Source of the DNA: Ryuthela nishihirai
Lineage: Eukaryota; Arthropoda; Arachnida; Araneae; Heptathelidae
Direction: 5' to 3'
DNA: 64,000 nucleotides
NCBI GenBank assembly: GCA_038380435.1
Contig: JAWZYU010000025.1
Location: 26,822,707 to 26,886,706 of the forward strand
The notes under the pieces are model-generated. The model was not told where the DNA came from. It ran no database searches and worked only from the letters and a program-made list of their open reading frames with translations. Positions 35,780 to 46,220 of the stretch are shown in pieces; the first letter of the stretch is position 1, and every line of letters begins with the position of its first letter. The translations under genes and the position numbers were made by a program.

Positions 35780-36950
35780 ACTTATGCGAGTTTGACAAAG
35801 GCCAAATTTGTAATGGCCAGACGACTGGGTCAGAGCATTTTTGAGATGGCAAGGCTTGTGGGATGCTCAGCCGTGGTTAGTACCTACAAAAAGTGGTCTG
35901 AGGAGGGAAAAACTATGAACTGCTGGCAAGGTGTGGGCCAACCAAGGCTCATTGATTATAGAGGTGAGCGAAGGCTATCCCATATGGTACGAGCCAACAA
36001 AAAGATACTGTGGCGTAACTTGCCCATAATTTGAATGCTAATGTCAGGAGTAATGTGTCGCAACACACAGTACATTGCACCTTGCTGAAAATGGGGCTGA
36101 GTAGCCACTCCGAGTGTCCATGCTAACCTCGGTTCACCATCAGAAGTGCCTGCAATGGGAACATGAGCATTAAAACTGGACCTTGAATGATTGGAAGAAG
36201 GCCATCTGGTCCAATGAATTTCGTTTCCTGTTGCACCATGTGGAAGGCCAGGTACATGCATGTCATTTACCTAGTGAAGTGTTGGCACCAGGATGCACGT
36301 GGGATGAAAACAAGCTGTTGGAGTAAGTGTAATGCTTCTGGCAATGTTCTGCTAGGAAATCCTGGGTCCAGTCATTCACGTGCAGGAAGCTATGACGCCT
36401 ACCACCTACCTAAATCCGATGGGCTTGGAAAAGCCGCCATCTGTCGGATGGGACATTAATTAACGTGGCCCCGTGTGCAGGAGCCATACCCTGTGCACGT
36501 TAAAGAACACGCTGGATGGCCTTGACGGGAGGCTACCATCTGTCTCCCAACAGCTGTTCCAGTGGGTCCCCTCCCCCAACCTTCTCTGAGCCTTCGGGGT
36601 CCATGTGACCTGACCATTTATCCCATGGTGTGAAAAAAAGTGCCGCTCAGAGGTAAAACAACCCAACCTACCTAAATATCATTGCAGACCAGGTAAATCC
36701 TTTCATGGCATCGGTATGTCCCTCTAGTAGTGCCTTCTTTCAGCAGTATAATGTGCCATGCCACACTACCTGGATTGTTCGAGAATGGTTTGCAGAACAT
36801 GAGGAAAACTTTCAAGTATTGCCCTGGCCTCCAAATTCCCCAGACATGAATCCAATAGAGCATCTGTGGTTTGTGTCAGAATAGCATATCCGATCTGCGG
36901 CGGCTCAACCACATAACTTAAAAGAGTTAAAGTATCTGCTGCTAACGTGT
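35780..36950 (+). pseudogene. Tc1-like transposase pseudogene interrupted by SINE-1
   Basis: The frame at 35792-36034 (TKAKFVMARRLGQSIFEMAR, then LVGCSAVVSTYKKWSEEGK) is the N-terminal helix-turn-helix part. WSNEFRF at 36207 on is the first catalytic site with Asp to Asn. After the SINE, FFQQYNVPCHTTWIVREWF contains the second site with Asp to Tyr, and LPWPPNSPDMNPIEHLW keeps the final Glu. The second site and the Glu are 36 residues apart. Two of three catalytic residues are lost, plus frameshifts and the insertion. Confidence 0.88.
36416..36666 (+). mobile_element. SINE-1 copy, 5'-truncated, nested in Tc1
   Basis: It begins at CCGATGGGCTTGGAAAAGCC, without the tRNA head, and ends AACAACCCAA. 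An 11-bp duplication CCTACCTAAAT flanks it (36405-36415 and 36667-36677). 5' truncation with a target-site duplication is the signature of target-primed reverse transcription by a LINE partner. Confidence 0.96.
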
Positions 36951-37139
36951 TGCTACCAGATACCACAAGACACCTTTAGAAATCATAGCATCCATGCCTT
37001 GCCAGGTAAGAGCTGTTTTGGCAGCATGTGGATGACCAATATCATATTAGGCAGATGGTCATAATGTTTTGGCTCTTTGGTGTATAGTTATTTAATTTAT
37101 TATCCGAAATTTTACGTATCTGTTATAAACAGAAATTAC

Positions 37140-37522
37140 TGATGCTCATTGGCTCAGTTGGTAGTGCACCAAGCTTGCAATCTGCAGTTCCCAGGTTTGC
37201 CCTAGCTGGGCCAGCATTGAGATTTATTTCTGCAAAACTCTCCACCTTGCCAACGTTCAGTAGGGAGACAAGGATGGGCTTGGAAAGGTCGCTGTCTGTT
37301 AATGGGATGTTAAGCCATGGCCCCTTGTGTGGGAGAGCCATACCCTGTGCACATTAAATAACACACTGGATGGCCTTGATGGGAGACTACCATGTGTCTT
37401 CCAACAGTTGTTCCAGTGGGTCCCCTCCCTCAATCTTCTCTGAGCCTTCGGAGTCTTTGTGACCTGGTCATTTAGCCCATTGTGTGCAAAAAAGTGCTAC
37501 GCAGAGGTAAAACAGCCCATCC
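37140..37522 (+). mobile_element. SINE-1 copy
   Basis: Head ATTGGCTCAGTTGGTAGTGC, damaged B box, complete body ending GAGGTAAAACAGCCCATCC. It is more diverged than the 33151 copy, and no clear target-site duplication was seen. Confidence 0.9.
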
Positions 37523-38047
37523 TCTCTAGAGAGAGAGTATGTAATGTGAACATCATATGCTGGCCATAGATTCCATATCCTTCAATTTTTCACCAATCAG
37601 GCATATCTTGGATATATGTGGGATGCTGTCAATCACAGAATAAGTGAATAGTACAGACAGATGACTTCCATTGTAGCACAAAAGTGATGATATCAATCCT
37701 GTCGAGCAGTGGCTTAACTAATTTTGTTCCAAATAATAATGCATAACTATGTTTCTAAATTTATGCAGGTAGAATTTTTCAAAAATCCAGCAATAAATTT
37801 TAGATTATAATATTCTTACATTATATTAATGAAGTTTATTATTTAATGGAGTTTTTTTTTGTAAACGGCAATAAAAAAGCAAATAATAGATACAGAACTG
37901 CAATGCAAAATATCCACACACTTTGAAAGTTAGTAGGAAAATGAGAATTATGGTCAGCTCCTAAAGGTGGTGCTGCAAGCAGTGATTTTGAGCTGCTCAA
38001 CTGTGCAACCTGGTTATTCTGTGGCTATCAATATGCCCATCTGCAAT
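37523..38047. other. Intron sequence, no element recognised
   Basis: Nothing classifiable; a short gap between two SINE-1 copies. Confidence 0.4.
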
Positions 38048-38440
38048 GGGCTAGGGTTAATTCAGTCAGTAGTGCATCAGGCTCGTAATCTGATATTCCC
38101 AAGATCAAGTGCCATCTGGGCCAATGTTAAGAATTTACTCCACCAACATCCATTTTACTTTGGGTGAGAAGAGTCATCATTGGGCTAAGATAGGTCTCCA
38201 TCCATCAAATGGGATGCTAAGCCATGGCTCTTTGTGCATGAAAACCATACCATCTACTGTTAAACCCCATACTGTTAAAGAACATGCTAGATGACCTTGA
38301 TGGGAGGCTTTCATCTATCTCTTAGCAGCTGTCTAATGGATCTCTTTCCAAACCTTTTCAGGGCCCTTGGGTCCTTGTGACCTGGCCATTTAGCCCATTG
38401 CATGCAAAAAAGTGCCACTCAGAAATAAAAACAGCCCAAT
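38048..38440 (+). mobile_element. SINE-1 copy, diverged
   Basis: Head TTCAGTCAGTAGTGCATCAG with CTCGTAATC, diverged body, 3' end AAAAAAGTGCCACTCAG and then ACAGCCCAAT. Possible imperfect flanking duplication GCCCATCTG / GCCCATTCTG. Confidence 0.88.
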
Positions 38441-38767
38441 CAGCCCATTCTGTTTCGTAATTGACATAGCATCTTTTTAACAAAATATGTAGCTATGTTG
38501 ATTTTCAGATATATCTGCCATTGCTGGTGGAACAATTCAGTATCACAGAGTATATTTACATGACAGTTACAAGAATTTAAAATTTACTAACATTGGCCAG
38601 CAGGAAGTTTACAGTTCAAAAGTAAGTGATAAAAGGAATGAACTCTCTGAACTCTTTGACAGTTGTTCTTAGATTAGTTTTTATCTTTTTGATTTCTTAG
38701 ATTAGTTTTCATCTCTTTGACTTCAAACAGTATGAATAAAATTTATGTGTAATATGTTTTTTTTTAG

Positions 38768-38990
38768 TCACATACCCCTTCAGGCAGTCGTTGGGATGAA
38801 ACCCCTGGAAGAGCTCCTAAAGGTTCAGAAACTCCAGGTGCTACTCCTGGACAGAGTACAAGGCTATGGGAAACTACACCTGCTCATGCAACACCTGGGG
38901 CTGCTACTCCAGGGCATGATACACCTGGACACAGAGCCACTCCAAGTGCTCGTAGAAATAGATGGGATGAAACTCCAAAAACTGATAGAG
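38768..38990 (+). CDS. SF3B1: SF3B1 exon, TP-repeat region with three W motifs
   Basis: 223 nt between an acceptor in a T-rich tract (TTTTTTTTAG) and donor GTAATT. It starts in phase 0 and ends with one base of a split codon. The reading [20 protein letters not shown] continues with [34 protein letters not shown] and [12 protein letters not shown]. It carries three tryptophan motifs (SRWDE, RLWET, NRWDE) and many Thr-Pro dipeptides. In human SF3B1 these TP sites are phosphorylated by cyclin-dependent kinases and DYRK-type kinases during splicing. A longer open frame overlaps here in another phase but has no SF3B1 similarity. Confidence 0.97.
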
Positions 38991-39374
38991 GTAATTGCTC
39001 TTTGCAACTTGTATGGTTATCTTTTGTGTTAAGAATTTTTTTTCTAATATATTGCTGCTCTGAATAATGCCCAAATTAGTCACCACAATGAAACCACTAA
39101 TGTTCTTTAATTATGTGGGGATTTGTGAGAATTATTTATTGATATTAGGTTTTGTAGAGTCAAGAAAGATTGAGAATATAACATCAAGTCCTTGAGTTGT
39201 CAAAACTGAAGAAAAATGCCACTTCTACACATAAAATCTGAGTTTCTAGTCTACAACACAAATAGTAACTTATTGCTGAATGCAAAACTACTTGATTGCA
39301 AAAGCAATCAGCTGACTTTTTTAATGTATGAATGCTTTAATTTAGAGTTTTATATTTAGTCTAATTTATAAATT

Positions 39375-39573
39375 CCATATGTGCAGGAAAGCCATATCCT
39401 GTGCACATTAGAAATACACTTGGATGGCCTTGATAGGAGGTTTCCATCTTCTATAGCTGTCCAGTGGATCCCCTTGCCCAACCTTTTCTGAACCCCTTGG
39501 GAATCCTTATGACCTGGGCATTTATTTGCCCATTGTGTGCAAAATGGGCAGCTTAGAGGTAAAACAACTCAAC
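39375..39573 (+). mobile_element. SINE-1 copy, 5'-truncated
   Basis: It starts in the body at GTGCAGGAAAGCCATATCCT and ends GGTAAAACAACTCAA. It lacks the tRNA head and about half of the body. Confidence 0.88.
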
Positions 39574-39769
39574 TTGTATGTACAAGAATATTTTGAATGT
39601 ATTTTCTTGCCAAAAGATGTTTTTAAAGCAAAATCAGCAGAACACGTGCAACAGGTAGTATAGTGCATTTATCATTAACTGAATATTTTGCATGGGTTGA
39701 AACAGACAGGTATATGGGGATTGAAGCATAGCATTGTTATTGAAGCTGAGGATTATGTTGTGGCAAGGT

Positions 39770-40240
39770 GAGCTGAGCATTTTAGTGATGTTCTGAACAA
39801 TGTGGCTGGTTTTGCTCCCATTGTTTGAAATGGTGATATATGCATTACTGGCCTTTCATATTAGATCTACATCACAATTTGAAGTTATTTTGCCTATCTC
39901 TAAACTAAAACTACATAAATCCCTGGGGAGGGAGAGAGAGTTGAAATTATTACTGATATGTTTAAAGCTGGGAATATTTCTGTTATCACAAATCTGACTA
40001 AATTTCTGAATATCTTTTATGATAAAGGTGTTCCTAAGGATTCTACCAGAGCTATTATTATTCTCATTTAAAAAAAAATGTCACACTTCTTGTGCTAACT
40101 ACAGAGGTTATCAACTTACTTTCTATTCCAGTAATGTTCTTTGTATGGTTGTGCTTAATAGAATTTGGTTGATGAACAACTGCATGATGAACAGTGTGGG
40201 TTCAGAAGTGGTAGGGGCTCTATAGATCAGATTTTTTCAC
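39770..40240 (+). mobile_element. Non-LTR retrotransposon fragment, 5' RT part
   Basis: Frames read SDVLNNVAGFAPIV, ISKLKLHKSLG and GVPKDSTRAIIIL, then SCANYRGYQLTFYSSNVLCM and VVLNRIW, in the order expected of the RT fingers of a non-LTR element. Segments around ACCAGAGCTATTATTATT are repeated at 40876, which begins a second copy. Multiple stops. Confidence 0.75.
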
Positions 40241-40397
40241 ATGCACATACACTACGTTGAAAAAATTGTCCGGACACTTCCATGTTATGTGAATGGAACG
40301 CCACTTTCAAAGCTTCCTAATATTGAAGATAAACTTTTATGCAAAAGCTGTTATTGTTGATAAATTGTAGATGTCACTCAAATCTCTCTAAATATAT

Positions 40398-40862
40398 TTC
40401 CCACAATATTCATTTACTATTTAAAGAATGAATGGAAGCTGAAACATTTATCTTTAACTTTTGACATTTGTGAAAAAATACTTCAGTAGATAAAACACAG
40501 CTCTTGTAACAGTTTGTTCACTAACATAAATTAAATTTCTGAAGTTTGTATGACGATTTTTTAAGATTTCATCAATTTGGAGGCAATGTTACAGTGTCAT
40601 CTGCTGTTAAATTGTCCTGTTTCAATTAATCTTTAAATATTGATCGAAGATTGTTGAAAATTGATACTGTCACATTGCCTCCAAATTGATGAAATCTTAA
40701 AAAAATCGTCATACAAACTTCAGATATTTAATTTATGTTAGTGAACAAATTGTTACAAGAGTTGTGTTTTATCTATTGAAGTGTTTTTTCACAAGTGCCA
40801 AAAATTTAAGATAAATGCTTCAGCTTCCATTCATTCTTTAAATATTAACTGAATATTGTGGG
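40398..40862. repeat. Long-hairpin foldback element inserted in non-LTR DNA
   Basis: 40398-40600 and about 40662-40862 are reverse complements of roughly 90% identity over about 200 bp. Both contain GAATGAATGGAAGCTGAA and TTTGGAGGCAATGT on opposite strands, with a loop of about 60 bp. The left flank 40243-40397 (beginning CACTACGTTGAAAAAATTGT) may belong to the same insertion. It separates two non-LTR segments. No coding capacity. Confidence 0.88.
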
Positions 40863-40867
40863 ATATT

Positions 40868-42200
40868 GTTCTCAAGGATTTTACCAGAGCTATTATTATC
40901 CCTATTTTTACAAAAGGTGATCACAGTTCTTGTGATAATTATGGAGTATCAGCCTGTTTTCTCTTCCAGGTAAAGTTTTTTTGCATGATTGTGCTTAATA
41001 GAATTAAGACTCTTGTTGATGGGCAATTGTGTGATGAGCACTGTAGATTCAGAAGTAGTAGGGGATGTACTGATCGGATTTTTTTTACATAGGCAGATTC
41101 TTGAGAAATGTTTAGAGTTTCAGGAACCTATGGTTACAAGCTTTGTAGATTTTAGAAAGGCTTTTGACTCTGTTGAGAATCATAATTTGTGGTTTATTGT
41201 GAGACTGTATGGCATACCAAACAAGTTAGTTAATGAAAGCTCTCCATAATAGAACTGAGTCATGTATGAAAGTTGGTAAATCTCTTATAGCAATTGGTTT
41301 AGCATTTTATCTTTCCTCTTTAGTTTGGTTATTGATTTTGTTATGTGGAATTCACTAAAGAGGGAAATTTTGTGCTTAAATGGTTTAGAGATTGAAAATT
41401 TCTGATTTAGATTGTGCTGATGGATTTAGCTCTTTAGACAAATGATGTGATGAACTATTTCATTAGAGCTGTTGATGAGACTGGTAGTGGTGTAAGTTTG
41501 GTTATAAACAGAGAGAAAACTAAAATGATGAAAATTGGTTAGGTAAGCCATAGTTCAGTTATCTAAATAGTTCCACTTTTCAGCAGGTGTCTCAGTTTAA
41601 TTATCTTAGGAGCTATATAGCAGATACTTGTGATATGCAGCATGAGATTAACAGGTGAATAGGAATTGCTGCTGAGGCTTTTAAGAATCTACGGAGAGTG
41701 TGGAGAAATAGGTATATTCAGCCTAAAGACTAAAATTAGACTATATAATAATTTGGTTCTTTCTAGAGTTGGTTATGGTAGTGAAACTCGACTCGTTGTA
41801 AACAAGATAACATGAAACTTGATGATTTTAATTCTAGTTACTTACTCAGTATCTTGGGCATTAGGTGGTTCAACTTTGTAAGTAATAACGAGGTTAGGCA
41901 AAGGATGTTGGCAACCTCCTTTGAGCATCTTATTGTGCAGAGAGAGAGACTTGGTTAGAACATGTTGACCATATGAATAATTATAGAGTAATTAATAGGA
42001 TTATGAACAGTGTGTCTAAAGGCCTCAGAAAGAGGGGCAGACCTAGAATGCAGTGGGCAGACAATGTCAAACAGGACCTTGTTAGAATTGGTGTACAGTG
42101 GGGAGATGCAGCAGATATAGCTCAGGACAGATATATTTAGAGAACAAATTGCCCAATTTGGTTGGACCTCTGTAGCCCATGGCTGATTGAGGATGATGAT
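40868..42200 (+). mobile_element. Non-LTR retrotransposon fragment (RT to C-terminus)
   Basis: Order of landmarks in shifting frames: NRIKTLVDGQLCDEHCRFRS, QILEKCLEFQEPMVTSFVDF then RKAFDSVE (RT motif A region), RLYGIPNKLVN, GLVINREKTKMMKIG-like, VSQFNYL.SYIADT, SRVGYGSET, and the C-terminal RLRWLGHV...RKRGRPRMQW-type block. It corresponds to a full RT domain plus tail of an RTE/CR1-like element. Many stops; not functional. The same family as 31600-32430 (opposite strand). Confidence 0.82.
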
Positions 42201-42577
42201 AATGTTTTTACCTTAAAAACCCATCATTTGTTATATTTAAGGACACAAATTAACCTTAATTTCTGAAAGGTCGTTCTCAGTAAACTGGAACAAGAAATTG
42301 ATTTAAATGCAAAGAAGGTTAAGTTTGTAGCCATGTAGTGATGTTAATAATTATAAGTTAGTGTTGCCAGATTTTGGTTTTGAGAATATGTAATACACAA
42401 CAAAGTCTTCATTAAAATACAAGACAGATATTGGACATACTATGAAAAGGAAGCTAGACAAGAATGGGAGCTCTATAAGTAATGTCTTTCATTTTAAGAA
42501 ATCATAATCAGAAATAAACACAATAGAGTTTGATATATGTTCCATATGAAATTTATTTATCTAATTTATTATGCCTT

Positions 42578-42774
42578 AACTGGCATAGTGGTTAGGCAGC
42601 TAGCGACTGTTCCAGCAAAGCAAACTTTGTGTGTTGTGTTAGCTCTAACTAAAGCAGTGGTCAGCAGTGACTTCGGTCGTAGTAGGGCATGTCCTTGTAT
42701 GAGAAGGCCTGTAAAAGCTAGGAGTAGCTTCTAGGATTCTTCTCTGTCCTATATGTCACAAATAAAAAAAAAAA
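42578..42774 (+). mobile_element. SINE-3 copy
   Basis: Better preserved than 17251-17449. TAACTGGCATAGTGGTTAGG is A-box-like, then GTCAGCAGTGACTTCGGTCG, TGTATGAGAAGGCCTGTAAA, CTTCTAGGATTCTTCTCTGT, AATAAAAAAAAAAA. The A-tail supports retroposition. Confidence 0.85.
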
Positions 42775-42979
42775 TTATGAAATTAGTATGAAGGTGTGGG
42801 ACAGTGATATATATACAAATGAAGGGGGGAAATCACAGTTCTGGCTACATTTGAAATACAGTTAATGACACAGATTCCATTAGTTATAAGGAAGGTTGGC
42901 ATTGGGGTATAAATGAAAAGTGTAGTTAAAGAAACTGAACTGATCTGTAAATCTGGTCAGTATCGAAAGGTAATGATGT

Positions 42980-43850
42980 TTGTATGTCGTAGATGTATAT
43001 TTAATCAACTCAGCGAGTTTGAGAAAGATTGCATTAATAGGTCTATGTAAAGCAGGATGGTCTACGCCACAAAATGCAACACATTTTGGACATGATGAGT
43101 GAACATTTGGCAGCTGTGGAAGCAATGAACACAAAACGGTGTTTTGCATCATCATTTAGAATCAGGCTATCCTTGAGTGACTACAGATCAAGATGATCGG
43201 CAGATTCACTGGATAGCTATCATACCAGAAATGCAACTACTTGACAGATATCCAGTGACAGAACAATTGATGGAGTGCCACTGGTATCTACCAGTACCAT
43301 TCATCAGTTCCTATATGAAGCTGGTATGTAAAGTAGCCCTCTTTCCTCCACATAGCCCTCAAGAATTGAAGTCTCAGGCATTCCAGATTGCAGTGTTACA
43401 TCGAATGTGTTGATGTACCAGCAAAAGAGCCTCCATATTATGTGTTGGATGCCATACAGTGCCAACTGCTGGGATCCTGGTGTGGTGGGCCATCTCTTAT
43501 GACAGTCAGCCATCTCTCATAGTCATCAAAGGTTATTTAACCACCAGTCATATGTGGATACCATTGTTCCCCCTGTGGTCTTACCACTCCTGCAGAGCAT
43601 GTCAGGATGATATGGCCACACAACATACTGCATGCATTGCTCAATAGTGTCTGAAAGCCATTATTATGCTACCATGACCAGCCCAGTCTCCAATCTATTG
43701 CCAACTGAGCACTTCTGGAGTGTCATGAAATGTCATCTGAGAACAGAACTGACTTCAGCAAATAACATGACTGATCTTCAGGTGCAAGTGCAGCAGATCT
43801 GGAGAACCATAGACTAGAGCATTGTTAGGGACCTTTTTGACTCACTTCTT
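42980..43850 (+). mobile_element. Tc1-like transposon relic
   Basis: Transposase wording in successive frames: FNQLSEFEKDCI, QDDRQIHWIAIIPEMQL then LDRYPVTEQL, ISYDSQPSLIVIKGYL, MATQHTACIAQ (the QQDN region, degraded), LP.PAQSPI, HFWSVMKCHLRTELTSANN. There are many frameshifts, no convincing catalytic set, and ends are not seen. Confidence 0.72.
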
Positions 43851-44390
43851 AAATGTATTAGGGTTTGCATTGTTTTGAAAGGAAAAAATTAAAATAAACA
43901 TGATATATACTGTGTGTGTGTATATATATATTAACGATAGCAGGGGAAAAAATGAATTTATTTTTAAAGTTTTTAGTGCAAAGTTGAATATTTCAATCGT
44001 TTTGCCAGTCTACATAAATCACAAGAAAGTTATTCAATATAGAGTGCATAAGTAAAACTTTTCCATTTAGTTTTGAGTTATTGGCTTTATTGATTATCTG
44101 ACTATTCTTTCCCTGCCATTAGGTTGGATAATTTAATTTTTAATTAGATATAAACTTAATGTGTAATCATTTTTGCATAACATATAAAAATGAAAAGCTT
44201 CACACCTTCATTATAAAGGAGCTGCACCACATTGTTACAGAGTAAACAAGCATGTTCTTTGAAAATGTGTTTTTGTTAATGTTTTCAATTTTATAAAGTA
44301 GCTCTCAATGAATTTTGGTAGTTCTTCAATCAAAACCTTGCCAAGAGTTGCTTATGGTGTAGTTAAACATTTAGTGTAAACCATAAAGCC

Positions 44391-44600
44391 GTCCCGTGGC
44401 CGAGTGGTTAGCACGCTTGGCTGCTGATCTAAGGGAACTGGGTTCGAGCCCCGGATAAGGCATAGATGTTCGTATTGTTTTTCTGCTGAGGTCCTGCCAT
44501 CCTCTCAGATCTGCTACTGTGGCATATAAACTGACAGGCTGCTGTCAGACCTCTGTGGCAAGCAGCTGCTTGAGAGGGTATTTATTTATTTTTTATTTAT
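44391..44600 (+). mobile_element. SINE-2 copy, best preserved
   Basis: Head CCGTCCCGTGGCCGAGTGGT then TAGCACGCTTGGCTGCTGATC and B box GGTTCGAGCCCCGG. The CTGCTGA loop places GCT in the anticodon position, so the ancestor was probably tRNA-Ser. The body contains CTGCTGAGGTCCTGCCATCC, CTGACAGGCTGCTGTCAGAC and GGCAAGCAGCTGCTTGAGAG and ends GGTATTTATTTATTT. It lies just upstream of the exon at 44720. Confidence 0.93.
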
Positions 44601-44719
44601 AAATTTGAATATTTTAGTTGCATAATAATGTTATTGGTAGAAATGTTCTTATTGTAATATGTAATATCTGTGTGTTTTATTTTCTTAATGTATTAATCAC
44701 TAATTTTTTTTATTTTTAG

Positions 44720-44986
44720 AAACACCAGCACATGGCAGTGGTTGGGCAGAAACTCCTAGGACAGACAGAACAGGAACTGATCTCATACAAGAAACACCAA
44801 CCCCAAGTGCTAGTAAGCGACGCTCTCGTTGGGATGAGACTCCTTCATCACAGTTGGGAAATCAAACTCCACAGACTCCTTCAATGATGACCCCTATGAC
44901 ACCTATGACCCCTATGACACCAATAACACCAAGTGGAGTTACCCCTACTGGTGCTAAAGCAATGGGAATGGCCACACCTACACCTG
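44720..44986 (+). CDS. SF3B1: SF3B1 exon, [12 protein letters not shown] and MTP-repeat segment
   Basis: 267 nt between acceptor TTTTTAG and donor GTAAGT. It starts with two bases and ends with one base of split codons. It encodes [17 protein letters not shown], then [20 protein letters not shown] followed by WDETP, then a low-complexity block with several successive M-T-P triplets, then GMATPTPG. It contains the sixth and seventh tryptophan motifs (SGWAE, RSRWDE), so all seven known in human are present. The methionine-threonine-proline run is encoded by near-identical 9-base units (ATGACCCCT/ATGACACCT), a slippage-prone tandem repeat inside a coding exon. Confidence 0.97.
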
Positions 44987-45189
44987 GTAAGTTTTTAATG
45001 TATATGGATATATTTTAAGGATCACATGTATAGCATTTCATATATAGATAAAATTATTTACCATTGAATCTTAGTCCTACACCTTTTCTGTAGACCATGA
45101 AATGCAAATAGTATAAACACTTGTCATCAATGGTGGTAACATTCAGTACATGAAATTTTTAGCTTGAATTAAAAAGAGGCAAATAACAG

Positions 45190-46220
45190 GCAAATGGTAG
45201 AATTTATTGAAATTTGAAAGAGGCATGATTGTTGGTGCAATATATGTAGCTGGCTCATTTGAGTAATATACTTCTAAATATTTGCTTAGTAACTGTGGTA
45301 AAGATGTATGGGCACTAGAAAACTGAAGGGAAAATAACCAGAAAACAAGATTTTGTGACTTCTTCAGAATAAGTCAAAACCCTCACCTGCAAATACAATG
45401 CTGGACAGTTACATTAAATTTCTAGTTGGACAATGTTATCAATCATTCCATCATTTGGGATATTGGAGTAGATATCCACAGCAGTATCTGCTCCTAAATC
45501 CACAATACTAAAAACTGTGGGTGGAGGTTGGCTCAGTCAGTAGTGCACCAATAGTAGTCTGTAGATACCAGGTTGCAGGCAACTTCCATCTATTTCCTAA
45601 AAGTTGTGAAATGGGTCCCTTTCCCTCAGGCTTCTCTGAGGCCTCAGGGTTCTTGTTACCTGGCATTTAGCCCATTATCTGCAAAAAAGTACTACTCAGA
45701 GATAAAACAACCCAACCAAAAACTGATTTGTACGGTTTGAGAACATTAAGCATAGGCTGGACAAAGGTAAAAAAATGTCGACTGGTCCAATGAATAATGT
45801 TGCCTTTTGCATCATGCATAATAACAAAGGTAGTATACGATAATTTATCCAATGTGCACTATACATATAATGCAGTGCAGCCATGTTCTGAGGGATTTAT
45901 TGAGATGCACTGGGTCCTCTGCTACAAATTATCATCATATGAAGCAGGTGAGCATTATTGAAGGTGAAGTACATCCTCTAATGTTAATGTTCTCCAATGA
46001 TGATGACCTTTTTTTTTAACAAGACAGTGCACCATCTCATCATGCTCAAATTGTACAGAAATAGTGTAGAGAACATTTGAATGACTTCACCCTTCTCACA
46101 TGGCTAGTCAGCTCCACAGATCTTAACCCCATCAAATATCTCCGAGATGTTGCGAATGGATAATCGACTAATACTGCATTGGTCACTTTGTTATGCAACT
46201 TTTGGAATAATTATTTATTT
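45190..46220 (+). mobile_element. Tc1-like relic split by SINE-1
   Basis: Before the SINE: FERGMIVGAIYVAGSFE-like helix-turn-helix wording. After it: TGPMN at 45783 on is the WSNE... first catalytic region (Asp codon AAT). Around 46020-46150, ACAAGACAGTGCACCATCTC reads QDSAPSHHAQIVQ in one frame, followed by DLNPIKYL, where the final Glu is Lys. Completely inactive. Confidence 0.72.
45518..45717 (+). mobile_element. SINE-1 copy with large internal deletion
   Basis: Head GTTGGCTCAGTCAGTAGTGC joined to the 3' half of the body. It ends AACAACCCAACC. The flanking 8-bp duplication AAAAACTG (45510-45517, 45718-45725) shows insertion into the Tc1 relic. Confidence 0.9.

Larger units (their letters stand above)
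35627..37082 (+). mobile_element. Tc1-like transposon (DD36E type) with nested SINE
   Basis: The left end CACCGAAGAGCCAAAACATT and the complement of the right end CACCAAAGAGCCAAAACATT are flanked by TA (35625-35626 and 37083-37084). Removing the SINE at 36416-36666 and one target-site copy leaves about 1.19 kb, normal Tc1 size. It sits exactly at the TA at the edge of the neighbouring Tc1 relic. Confidence 0.93.

Noticed and set aside
38745..39032. 95-codon plus-strand open frame over an SF3B1 exon
   Set aside because: It reads the exon in the wrong phase; the conserved SRWDETPGR...RNRWDETP reading is in another frame and bounded by AG/GT at 38768-38990.
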